Part shown: positions 24,156 to 36,100 of the stretch, in pieces | How the letters are laid out: every line of letters starts with the position of its first letter | Position numbering within the stretch: position 1 is the stretch's first letter | Assembly (NCBI GenBank): GCA_003344405.1 | Contig: NOWV01000014.1 | Location: 744,001 to 808,000, forward strand | Length of the DNA stretch: 64,000 nt | Reading direction: 5' to 3' | Source of the DNA: Trichoplax sp. H2 | Taxonomy: Eukaryota > Placozoa > Uniplacotomia > Trichoplacea | Notes under the pieces: model-generated | Seen by the model: the letters and a program-made list of their open reading frames with translations, nothing else | What the model was told of the DNA's origin: nothing | Databases searched by the model: none | Made by a program: the position numbers and the translations under genes

Positions 24156-25700
24156 AGCTAAATCACTCTTTGCTGTACGTTAGGCTTGTTCAGTATAGTA
24201 CATAGGTTTAGAATGAATGACAGCACCCAATGAAGATACTTTATTCCCAACTTTGCGCTGCTCTCGATTGCAGACCAGATTCTCAAGATGGCACTCGAAA
24301 GCGAGCGTTCTCCAAAGACAAGCGTGACGATGTCTGCATCACTGTGTGCACTGCAGTGCCGTAGTTTCCACTGTACAATGTACCCTGTAGAGGCCAGGAC
24401 TACAGTACTGTACTGTACTGTACTGTACAGTGCAAGAGGTAAAAGGAAAAAATTCCACATGAAACTGTACTGTACAGTACTGTACAGGGTTAGGGTTAGT
24501 ACTGTGTAATTTGTAATTGACATACTGTACTGTACTGTACACGCTGTAGTGTACTGTACAGTACAGTACACGGAGAAAGGATTCTGAACCCAACACGCTA
24601 ACATACTGTACTGTACTCGAACTGACGCCTGCGCACTTTGTCACTAAGAGTTTGTTGTAAATACAGTACAGTAGATTATGCAGTTGCAGTGTTGCACAAA
24701 TCCGTACAGTACTACTACACGGAGAAAGGATTCTGAACCCAACACGCTAACATACAGTACAGTACTGTAGCCCTTATTACTGTACTCGAACTGACGCCTG
24801 CGCATTTTGTCACCAAGAGTTTGTTATTGATAAATTATGCAGTTGCCATAATTACGGTGGAGGAAAAAACTTCAGTTTGGTGTCTGCTCGCTCTTGTGCG
24901 TGAGAACTGTATAATGAATCATTTGAATCATCAAGTTAAAATAGACAGTACTCACAGTAGCAGGCTAACTGGTCGATGGCAATACGTGTATATCCTTTAG
25001 TGATAGGATAGACAAACTGTCAAGTAGAATAAGCTGGTTCTTGCAGACGCATTGTACAGTATAGTTAGTAGACGTATACGTATTATCATTGAAAGTAATC
25101 ATCACACAAAAATAGTAATAACGTCTTTTATGACGTTGAATGGTGAAAATTATTAGTTTCTCTCCAAGTTCTGTTACTAGCAAACATATTAGAAAAATTG
25201 GGCTCCAAGGCTTATAGCTGAGTGAAGAACTTAAGGTGATAGAGTAGCTAGCATTCAACTCAAAGTATTATTCAAAAAGATTGATGTTGATGCTACCATT
25301 TGGGAGTCACGACATATTTGGCGATAAAATATTCGGCGGCTGATCGTTCCATTTATTGTTCAAATAACGCGAAAAGAAATAGCTACGGCAATTCTACAAT
25401 CTACGCTGCTGGTAAAACCAAAATTTCGTGTAGATTGCTTTATTCTCAGTTGGCAAGTTGATATCACTAGCTAAGAAATCGAGATAGCTGATACATCACC
25501 TTGAATGATCGATATTTATATGCTTTGGCAATTGCATCACATTGGCCTGAAACAGCATATCAGTAATTAAACAGCTTTGGGCAATCGCTCACCAGAAGTT
25601 AGCAAATTAACTTATTCCTAGTACAAGCTCCCATAAGTGTTTGAGTAACTACTTCTTGGACAAATCAATTGAAAAACTTAAAAATTTTACGGTATTTAAA
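24156..25700. other. Intergenic, GTAC repeats, head-to-head promoters
   Basis: This region separates the divergent NDUFA8 (minus) and IFT54 (plus) genes and must hold both promoters. Its left half is filled by the GTAC-palindrome repeat listed separately; the right half (about 24.85-25.7 kb) is plain AT-rich sequence without a recognised exon. Open frames at 24158-24644 on both strands run through the repeats and are artefacts. Confidence 0.5.
24400..24835. repeat. ACTGT/ACAGT palindromic pentamer repeats and a direct duplication
   Basis: Runs of the pentamer ACTGT switch to its complement ACAGT and back (for example 24402-24430, 24464-24487, 24524-24570), making perfect inverted repeats centred on TGTACA or AGTACT. 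Non-repetitive spacers are duplicated too: a unit starting ACACGGAGAAAGGATTCTGA at about 24568 recurs at about 24717, followed in both by CGAACTGACGCCTGCGCA and AAGAGTTTGTT. The second copy carries an extra insert of about 20 bp in its pentamer part. The array was probably amplified by slippage or recombination at the palindromes. Confidence 0.8.
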
Positions 25701-28700
25701 ATGGACGAGAAAATTTGCGATAAAACAAAGGATACGTTAGGAAAAATTATCAAAAAGCCACCATTAACAACAAAATTACTTAGTAAACCCCCTTTTCGAT
25801 TCCTACATGATATATTGACGGAGGTCGGTTTTACTTTATTTAAATTACATTTAATTTTAAGTTCATTCCATTGGTTTTTGCCAGAATTTTTCTTTCTACT
25901 TTAGAGCAACCACATTATAATTATAATCAAGTGATTTTCTCAACCGTCTTCTAAAATTTCTAATATTGGAGTATAGGTAATTCGGACAACTGGCTTTATG
26001 GAAGGTTTATATACCAAAGATGAGATGAATTCTCAAAATGTTAAGGTTATTTGATATAATATAGTTGTTTCTTAAAAATATCCATTAGTTGCAAGGTTAC
26101 AGGATATCGTCATGCATTTAAACTTCGAGTAGAACGACTATTGGTTGCAGTCGTTTACGTTTCTCTAAGTTCCCCAATTTTTATTTGAATATATTTGGCG
26201 TTGTATGCGAGGTGATAGTACTGCACCTGTTGACTTGTAAACTTCTTTCATAGGATAAAGATAGCAAAATGGCCTTCCTACAAAAAGCTGTGGATTGTAT
26301 TTGTAAGTAATATATGTTGCAAATATTAGTGACGTACGGACTATTAAGTTAAGGTTGATATTAGCAAATTTTGGGCATATCTACTTTTTCTTTCCGTTGT
26401 ATATGTGCGATCTTTGTGAAACTAAAATATTTAATCATTGTTGGTTGTATAGGCCATGTTGCACACCAAAATTTATCAGTAAAGCCATCTAAAATTGTGT
26501 CCGGTCACGAGCCAGAAAAAACTAATGAACTTTTACAAGTTATGGCTTTGGCTATAAGTAATAAGGTAACAACACTTTACTGCCGACAAAATGATTGCTT
26601 CTTACTCAAAATAGGAATAGTACGTAAAATATGATTGCATATGAAAGCAACTTTGAAATATGTTCATGTTCTAGACGGATAGCTCTGATGCTGTTAAGAA
26701 AGTTTTATCTGGTGTGAAACCGTCGAGGGTATCTTCGGGGTAAAATATGAAATACTCATTATATTCTAATTAATCTAAAGATTCTAGTATTGTTGCTAAA
26801 AATTTACTGCATAGGTGCTAATGTTGATATTGTTCGTATAGCAAAAAAAGGGAAGGAGGTTCAGGTAAATCAAGTCGTTCTAAAGAAAATGATGTCCGAC
26901 AATCCAGTGCCGAACGATCACAGAAAGAAGTACGTTGTTTAAAAGATAAGGAATGTTTCATTGTCGTCTATACGTGCGCCTTATTAAGTTTTTCATTATA
27001 ATTTTGGTAGCAAAAGAACGGTAATCAAGAAAATATACCTAGTCATACTGAAAATGAAGAAAGATCTAGAAAAGAAAGACACACGCCAAAGGAAGAGAAG
27101 AAAGCTGAAAAAGAAGACAATTCAAAGGTATTAATTTGGATTGAACTAAGTAATTAGTATTTAGTCCGTACTGCAATATATTCTTATCGTTACCTATATC
27201 TATATGTGTACTACGTGTCATGTTACGCACGCATTAATGTAATTAGATGCTATAATAATTAATAATAAATAACGGTTATTGCTAGCAGAGGGTTCCTCAC
27301 GATGAAGAGGTTAAAGGCAATGATACGGCACCAGTTGAACAGGATTCTCGGGGAAAACAGGTTAATTTTGATTTAGATTTATAAAAAATGGGAGTCATCG
27401 GTGCGTCTCACCATTCTTGATAGAGGTGATGATAGGTGATAAAAATGAAGACCTTTTTGATAAATAATTTAGAATGATGTTCCGCCAGAGGCTGACCAAC
27501 GTCCATCTTCACCAAAAGGATCTCGGGCTACCAGAGAAAAACTGGATGACGGTATATCTCATATTTCTTGTATCTACTGATCAGAAAAAAAGTCTCTCTA
27601 ATTAACTATTGTATACAACCTCTCTAAATTTATATTATAGAAACAAACGATAAAGCTCTACGCAAGCCTCGCTCTGGTAATTTGTTTTTACAGTTTTAAT
27701 GTGGTGGTAAATGTTTTCTGGCACCATATTTGATTTAGCACTGCATAAAAAATGCTATATTGCAGCGAGCTTATAAAGATGATTGACTGTTTTTATTGAT
27801 ATAGCCTATAATAATGTACTTATATAATATTAGCCAATAAGGATACAACAGATGGGCCAATCAGATCTGCAAAATCCGATCGGCAACGATTAAATGGAGC
27901 GATGAATGAAAATGATGAAACTCCTGTGCCCCGTGTTTATAGCGGGTAAAGCATGTTTTTGGCGGAACTTTTCAATTAATACCTCCTATTATCATACGAG
28001 ATATCTAACGTTATGAAACGAAATTAATTTAGTCACGTAGAACGACCTAGTAGTGCAAGACCTGCACCACCGAGGCCTCGGAAGCCTGGTTCTGGAGATG
28101 ATCGTACTAGCCGGTACAGTTTTGAATTACTTTTCAGTTCTGTTTTCCTACGTATGGTTTTATATAATTTTATTTATATTTTATGGTATTAATGTTTGCT
28201 AAATACTTTAGGAATAGCGGTTCTGCAAAAGCTGTTGCCAATGTCATTGTTGATAATGGCAATGAACAAGAGTCAGAAGATGAAACATTTGTCGTAGAAG
28301 AGACACAACCTACTATTATAAAGGTTAATCATAAAACTAATTTTTATTGTGCTGGACGCTAAATTTTCTATGGAGGCTTGTGCCATATAAAACATTTAAA
28401 AGAATACTGATAGCCGTCATGTTTTTAATTTAAGAATACATGTACAAAGAGTATAGTATGTGTTAGAAATATTTTACTTGCAATGTATTTTGAGTATATA
28501 TTAAGTGTGTGTTGAGCAGTGAATTTTATATTGAACTGTAAACAGGATGAGCAAGTTGTAGACAATATAGAAATTGAAAATGAAGAACACGGTGGGCTTG
28601 TAAAAAAGATTTTAGAAACAAAGAAAGAACTCGAGAAGAAAGGGCCTAAAGGACCTGATACGGTAATCAACACATTTAAGAAAGTTTAGTAAGGAAGTGG

Positions 28701-29932
28701 CGCATCTAGATGTATTCTTTCTATATTATTTGCACATTATTACAAATGATAAACCTAAAATTCTTTGTTTTGACAGTCCAAATCCATTATACCAGATGCA
28801 ACTAGGAAGAAGGAAAGGGAATTAGTGGAGAAAGAGGTTTGTTAATTCGATTTGCAAGAATTTAAGATATATGATATTTTTAAGTAATGTTATGATGATT
28901 ATTAAACTAGATTGAGAAGCTGAGAGTCACTATTCAGAATTTATGCCGAAGTGCTAATCCATTAGGTAAGATTATGGATTACGTGCAAGAGGACATTGAC
29001 AGCATGCAGAAAGAATTAGAAACGTGGAGATCAGAAAATACCGATCATGAAATGGCTCTAAAGCGCGAGAGAAAGTAATACTTTTATTCCGAAAGCTTAT
29101 TAATTTTAGTATTTGGAATACTTTCATTTCATGTCTAAAGCGTTTGAAAGCTAACGATTGCTTATTCTATTTTTGTTTAGTGCATCTGAAACTGCGATTG
29201 AACCATTAAAATCACAACTGAAAGAGATTGAATTAGGCATAGCCGATAAGGTATAACTATTTTTTTCTGGCGAATACTTCTGATTATACAGCATGTTACG
29301 ACATGGGAATTGTCATCTTTAAATAGATTGATTGCTTAGATGGCTTACACATACAGTATGTATCACTGCTATGCGAAATTGTCAATCTTGCATTGCTGTG
29401 AATTATAATATTTATTGGAGGATATATTTTTTTTATCAGATTATTGATTTAATTTTTAGTAGTTTGATATATTTTACTCTTTCGCTGTGCAGTATATTTG
29501 TAGAAATAAAAAGACTTTGCAGTGAATAGGAATGCTTAGCCTACGAATTTAGTATGTAGTTAAAGTAACGATGGTAGTTGCAATTCGTTGATTGAACCGT
29601 AAAAATACTATATTTATAAAATTGTTAGGCGTTAATACTACAGTGTTTTAAATATATACTAAGTTAGTCCTCGTATCATAAAGTAAACCTAACTAGGCAA
29701 ATCGTACAATACTACGATTAAACTAGTGCTCTATAATAATTGAAAAGTATGGATTAAGAAGTGGCAAGATTTTCGTGTTCAATTTGTTATTTATCATTCG
29801 TTTCAACTAAAATCGATTTTTATTTGGAATCCATTCCAGATTGAGCTTATTAGCACCGTAAAGGCCAATATCTTGAGAAATGAAGAAAAAATGCAGAAAA
29901 TGATTAATGGGATATTTAGTTCTAGGTCGTAA
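25701..29932 (+). CDS. TRAF3IP1: Intraflagellar transport protein IFT54 / TRAF3IP1 (MIP-T3)
   Basis: IFT-B subunit for cilium assembly that binds microtubules through an N-terminal CH-like domain and IFT20 through a C-terminal coiled coil. I trace 18 exons whose phases all join, giving 539 residues: 25701-25823, 25977-26045, 26254-26302, 26453-26565, 26675-26739, 26842-26929, 27011-27127, 27289-27360, 27473-27551, 27641-27676, 27834-27945, 28033-28113, 28212-28323, 28546-28662, 28777-28836, 28911-29074, 29181-29250, 29840-29932. Family hallmarks are [20 protein letters not shown] (22-41), [15 protein letters not shown] (about 95-110), a charged low-complexity linker (about 140-370), [38 protein letters not shown] and [14 protein letters not shown] at the end. 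The 20-codon in-frame extension before 25701 lacks similarity, so I start at MDEKI. The exon 1 donor is an atypical GTCGGT. Confidence 0.93.
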
Positions 29933-32900
29933 TTGTTTATAAAATAGTAATTATTCTTATTGGTATTAAAGGTCCTAATTTGGGAGATATCGTTGTGACA
30001 TACATACAGTACATGCTATAGCTGTTTAGTAAGCGCGATCGTAAAGATTGATCACAATCGTTCATTTTTGATCCTGTACAGATAATGTAATTTATGTGGC
30101 GACTCTGTATTACAGTTAAAGGTAAAGTTGGTATTTGTAACTTTTGACGCATCCGAATGGTCAAAGTTTCCTTGTATTGTCGATTGATTGATTGATGTTG
30201 ATGTACCTACTGTCCACTTACGTAATGTAGCACTGATTAAAGTTGTAGTTATGGAAATTGTATCATGGCCGTTTTGATGATGGAATTGTACTATGGACTG
30301 GCAAGTTTGAGATATGTTGTGAATAGTATCCTATTGATTGCAACCAGAATGATTTCACTATTTCACTTTCATCGCAGTAGGTATTGACTAGAAGTCCAAG
30401 AATTGACCCAGTTCGTACGTGCAGTACAGTACAGTACTACAGTGTACAGTATGTAGAAATGCTTTTTTCACAACTATACTGTACTGTACAGTACAGTACA
30501 GTTCCAGATTCTGCGCTGTAAAAAAGTTGTCGCTTTCGGGCCACCGTAGTGTACTGTACAGTACAGTCCACAGTACAGCACAGTACTGTACACTGTAGTG
30601 GAAGGTTGGCATGTCCGTCCGCACTGTACCTCCAGTGTTACGCAGGAACATCAGTAGATTCAGTTCTGTAGTACTGTACACTGTAGTGGAAGGTTGACAT
30701 GTCCGTCCACACCGTACCTCCAGTGTTACGCAGGAACATCAGTACTGTACTGTACAGTACAGTACTGTAAGTTTTGTTAGTTCTACAGTATAGTACTGTA
30801 CAGTACTGTACACTGTAGAGTACAGTACAGTTCCAGATTCTGCGCTGTAAAAAAGTTGTCGCTTTCGGGCCACCGTAGTGTACTGTACATACAGTACAGT
30901 CCACAGTACAGCACAGTACTGTACACTGTAGTAGAAGGTTGACATGTCCGTCCGTACTGTACCTCCAGTGTTACGCAGGAACATCAGTACTGTAGATTCA
31001 GTTCTGTAGTACTGTACTGTACAGTACAGTACATACTGCTCTCTGTGTGGATTCTACTGTACTGTACAGTATAGGACTGTAGAAATTCTTTTTTCACACC
31101 TGTACTGTACAGATTCTGCGCTGTAAAAAAGTTGTCGCTTTCAGGCCACCGTAGTGTACTGTACAGTACAGTCCACAGTACTGTACACTGTAGTGGAAGG
31201 TTGACATGTCCGTCCGTACCGTACCTCCAGTGTTACGCAGGAACATCAGTACTGTAAGTTTTGTTAGTTCTACGGTATAGTACTGTACAGTACCGTACAC
31301 TGTAGAGTACAGTACAGTACTGTACGTACTCCTCTCTGTGTGGATTCTACTGTACTGTATAGGACAGTAGAAAAACGCGGGCAAATCAAAATAAAATAAA
31401 ACCTCGAATGTATACGAGCGGGTTGAAGTTAATAAGTGGACGCGGACAGTAAATCTGTTTGCATCGAGACGGCACCCAAGCTGATAGGGATTGACTAGCA
31501 ATTATAAGGTTAAAAAGTCAGGCTTAATCGTCTTGAAAATCATCATTTATTGTGGTTAAAATCAATTCAACTTGACTTAATACAAGATTGTGGAAAAGAC
31601 GAAGGTCATCGTGGGACTACTGTTGGTATTCGATTGTCCTACATGCTTGGATAACTTTCTCATTCGTCGTCATTTCCGTCGTTGATTTAGCCATTATTAT
31701 TACGCTTGTGCAACTGAAGGTGTCGTCTACTGGTGTTACTCCAGTTGCTGCCGATTGCACCTGAATTATTAAAAGGCAAAGCTTACTGCTTGTATAGGAT
31801 ACATTGAATCATCAAGAAATGGCTCCAACTGCCATCTTCTTGTCATAGTTCTCTGGATTGGTTTTACTCCATTACTACAACGTACTTGATATTTCCAAAG
31901 AGTTTGAAGGTAGGCTTGATGATGGCACCAGTGTTGTTTGCTTTGAAGATCGATCTTTAATTGGTATCCTAAGTTAGTATCCCAATAATCATTTCACATT
32001 AATCTTATCCAGTGGAACCTTATATCGTATTGAATCTTTGTTATTACTACGTTACATCGTATTAGAAAAGGGGGGGGGGGGGAGAAAAATAGTGCAGCAC
32101 TGTCTTGAAAGCCGATATAGTACTAATAAGTGAATCAGATTGGCTGCTTCCAATATTGCTGGAATAAACTCAGGAAGCCGTTTGTAGCTGGTGTATAGTG
32201 GTATAGTGTAGTATTTTGCGTAGTGGATAGCATGCACAGTATTTCTAGGAAAATTGGAGGATAACCGCGTATCATCGAGTAAATAGTACTGATTTGAAAC
32301 GGTTTAATACTGTCTTGTATCTTAGTGACTACCCGTTGTTGTTATACTGTATACTTGATAATAACGCTAGGGAAAAAATGCAAAGAAAAAAGAATAAAAG
32401 TGATGTCCTTTTTCTCTTCTTTTTATACATATGATTCCTTCATGATGAGCAACGTAATTATGTGAGCACATTATGCTATGATTATTGATTGTTAAGAAGA
32501 GGATTAGACGCGTTGTACATTCGATTGGAGTTCTATATCAAGCGTAAAAAGAGTTATGCGTTGAAGTTATGCACTGACAGAGGACAGGAATGGAAATAAA
32601 TTAATCGAATTGAATTATTCTCAGTCTTGGGTAGTTACAAAATGGTAACGGTATCTACGTATGAAGACAATAACTACAAAGACTCAACTGTACTTTACTG
32701 TCGTTATTTTGAGAGAATGTTTATACGGTTAATTTGAGGGAGATTAAATGACTACTGATTTAAAAACAAGGAGACCGATAGCATTTTGAAAGCGTATGAT
32801 CACACCGCATGGTAGTATTGAATATCTACAGTGAAAGTATTTTCAAAAAATAGCAAATGAAGTACGATTTGATCGATAGAGTGTATACCTTAGTGACATC

Positions 32901-33178
32901 CTAAATGCTTGTACTTTATTAAATAATAATAATAATAATTAGAGAATGAGGATATCAACTAGAGATCTTCAAGGTCATGTGAAGCGTACGATCGAGATTG
33001 GCATTATAATTTTATGTTTACGTAATCCTACTCAGAACTTTTTAGATCCTCTCAGGCGATGCCATCAACTTACTCAGTAGCCTACAATACAGTGTTAACA
33101 CACGTATTAACTGTTACCAATGCAATATTTTATGCAAGTATAGGTCAGAGAATTTACATCGAAGATTAGGATTGAACT
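29933..33178. other. Intergenic between IFT54 and NCAPG2
   Basis: It contains the composite repeat array (30.4-31.4 kb, listed separately), a run of 13 or so G at about 32069, and otherwise AT-rich sequence. Open frames on the minus strand at 30388-31501 are translations of the repeat. A stretch on the minus strand at about 31780-31985 is open for about 70 codons in one frame and looks weakly protein-like in others, but I recognise no family and see no splice acceptor; it could be a coding relic. Confidence 0.45.
30415..31375. repeat. Composite tandem array built on GTAC palindromes
   Basis: Mosaic of recurring blocks joined by (ACTGT)n/(ACAGT)n palindromes. Block A begins AGATTCTGCGCTGTAAAAAA (about 30505, 30834, 31110). 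Block B is an approximately 55-bp segment running from GGAAGGTTG.CATGTCCGTC to TTACGCAGGAACATCAG (about 30600, 30687, 30932, 31195). Block C is CTCTCTGTGTGGATTCTACT (about 31038, 31331). Block D contains GTAGAAAT.CTTTTTTCACA (about 30449, 31080). Block E is TAAGTTTTGTTAGTTCTAC (about 30768, 31255). The blocks are locally GC-richer than the surrounding DNA. No transposase is visible. It may be a satellite or a non-autonomous element family; the sequence does not decide. Confidence 0.8.
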
Positions 33179-36100
33179 ATGGCTTCATTACATCAAGACT
33201 TTCTGAAATTGTGCCAAAACGGAGCTGATAGCGTAAAATTCACCGATTTTATGATCCGCAATGTAAGGGTGTACAACGATAGTGTTGCGGTTACAGTTAT
33301 TTACAGTAGCGCGATAAATTCTTGACGACCAATGTGCTAATATATTTTGTAGTAAATTAGTCAATGTTAGCGATTCAGTTTATTATCACAATAAGAGATC
33401 GTGGATAAATCTAATCTGATAAGGTACCCTACACATTATCATTATATCATAATTAGAACAAATTCGAATTGTACTGTTGTAGCCTTTATAATGTTATAAC
33501 TTTTCTAGCTACACAGCTACGATAGTTTATAATTGTGTATTTCCTATCGTTATTTTGTCCCCACTTATGTGACATAGAATATGAATTGATAAATTTTAGG
33601 ATTTACGCCAACTTAACATGAATTCTCGCTCTGTAAAGTTGATAATAAATTATAGCGTGATCTAATAGAAATATAATATTTACAAGTACATTATTGTTAC
33701 TGTAGATAATGTAATAATGAAATATGATTTGATTTTTATTATTTCGCTAGTGTAAGCGTAACAGTTCTTTCAGTTTGCCGGAAGTACTTCAAGAGTTAAA
33801 CAAACAAGAATCGAATCAATTGTGGAAAGGGATATTGGGTATTTGCAATTCTGTCCTAGGTAATTTTCATTTTGAATTGGCAGAAAATGAATTTTTTGAG
33901 CAGGATTTGCAGGTATGTTGTTAAGTATAAGAATTAAATGCACATGAGCTATGATAATATTTAGTACAAATTTAATCGTGAGTACTACTGTAAAGGAACA
34001 GTTTACACCACAGTTCGCTACTTAATTATGGAAATCATCTGATATTTTTTATGTTGTTAACTCTATTGCATCGATTATCTTGGAAGTCACAGTCATTATC
34101 GATTGTAGTGATTCAATAGTCTTATTGGCTACAAATTTTTCATAGTTTTATTTCTATAATTTAGGATCGGATGGGTGCTGTCGATTGTTTGCACGAAGTT
34201 ACCAAAGTTATTAATGCTGCTTTACAAATCAAGACAGACAAAGATGGTATTGAGCCTTCGTTGCATGAGATTGCTTCAATACTACACGGTAATTGTTGAA
34301 GCTTAATTGCTTTGGTAAATTTTACAATTATAGCAAGTAATACTGTAGTGCAATTATTATGAGGTACACACGTCATTTCGATGCCTTTAAAATATTCTGA
34401 AAAATGCTGGAATGCATAATAGTACTGCAATCTATGAGATCATTACATTTTAAATGGCTTTGCTGATTCTTCATATCATTGAGATGATCTTAGGTCAGTG
34501 TTTTATAATTTAACATGTAGGTATTTTAATGTCACTTCCGGAAGCCGCGATTACTTTACAAGATAGTATTTCACGGATCTGCGAATTGTGGTATGAGATA
34601 TTCTAATGCATTATCATTGTTGAAAGAAATAGATTTTCAATCTTAACATCTATTATATGATCTATTAGGTGGAGTAAAGACTTTAGTGCTAAGGAGGAGC
34701 TGATTCCTCATATGGTTCCATATCTGTTAATGAGATGCTTACAGCCTGATGCCGTTTTGAAGGATATCAAACGTTTATGGCAAATACGCAATTGTCTCCT
34801 GCTGTTGGATTATGATGATCCATCAGCAGATTCTACAAAGCTATTGTTGCTACGCTGCTATATGCAACCGTTATTTTTGAAAACTGATGAGGTAGAAACT
34901 CAAATTCAATAAATCGTGTTTAAATATCCACAAGAAATTGTAAATTTTAGTAGTAGCCGTAGTAATGTAAGATGATACTAACCCATACTTAAACTGCCTC
35001 TTTATATTGCTAATTACTCTTTATAGATACTTCTGTAGCTTTCATTGTGGTTATTAAATTTTAATAAATGAATGAGTGTATTGGCAATAGACATAACAGG
35101 ATTAATTATATTTCGAAAGGACTTTATTTGAAGATATTCATAACTTAGTTTTGATTAGTATTAATAATTATTCACGGTTAGTACTCTTTTTCCTATAGGG
35201 TCGTCGCATCTTAACTTATACATTTGGTTTACATGTTCCATTGATTGAAGACATTCATGCTACTATTAAAAATAACATACCATCATCTTCAAGGTAAAAT
35301 TTGAAATTTTTAGGAAATTTGTTTAAGATCTTTGAACTCCGCTGATTACCCTTCTGATATTTGACCATGCAGTTTGTCGTTTTATTTACCAATCATTACT
35401 GTAATTACGCAATTGCTAACTGCCTGTACTGTACACTGCAAATATATTATGCATGTTCTGAATTATATCAATTTTTTAGTTACTGTTTATATAATTTAAT
35501 AAAAACATTGAATGATAGAGTATCTAGTATTTATTAATTGATTATTGTATTAATTTAAGATCACTTCAAGAATATTATGGGGAAGTTTATTTTCGGGCAT
35601 GGCGCTCTTCTTCTGGACCGTATCGCGAAAAAATTGAAAATTTCTGCATTCAAGATTTAATGCATCATGCAATTCATGCTAGAATAAGTAGGCCATCGAT
35701 AGCTGCTGCTCTGAAAAGGGTAATGACAAGTTAAATCGATATGTTATCTATTTAAACATTTAGGAATGCAGGTGTAGAATAGGACCACAGATAAAATTTT
35801 ATAGACAAATTTAAAGTGCTCAATCTACTCTTCATCAGATTTTAGATCAGTTTCATCGTGAAAAGAAACAAAGCGGTGTCGATAAAATGTTACTTACGTT
35901 ATATCAACCAATAATTTGGCGTTCTTTGAAAGTTGCTAACGCTATTGTTAGAGCTAATGCGGCGGCCTTGTTATTTAGTGCATTTCCATTGCATGATCCT
36001 GATGGCGCCAATGAGGACATTGATATTTTAATGCAACGTCAATTTGACGCTTTTGCCGTTAGTGCTTCTTTCAATTATTTATTATATCGTTGTTATTGAA

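Noticed and set aside
24158-24644. Open frames of 73-148 codons on both strands
   Set aside because: They run through the ACTGT/ACAGT palindromes and read as TVQYSTVQY-type repeats.
30388-31501. Several minus-strand open frames of 75-135 codons with a recurring FLRNTGGTV-like peptide
   Set aside because: They are translations of the repeat array (the peptide is block B read in one frame), rich in repeat-coded VQY/TVLYCT, overlapping in several frames.
32068-32082. Run of 13 or so G
   Set aside because: A simple homopolymer, possibly of uncertain length; no gene or structure attached.
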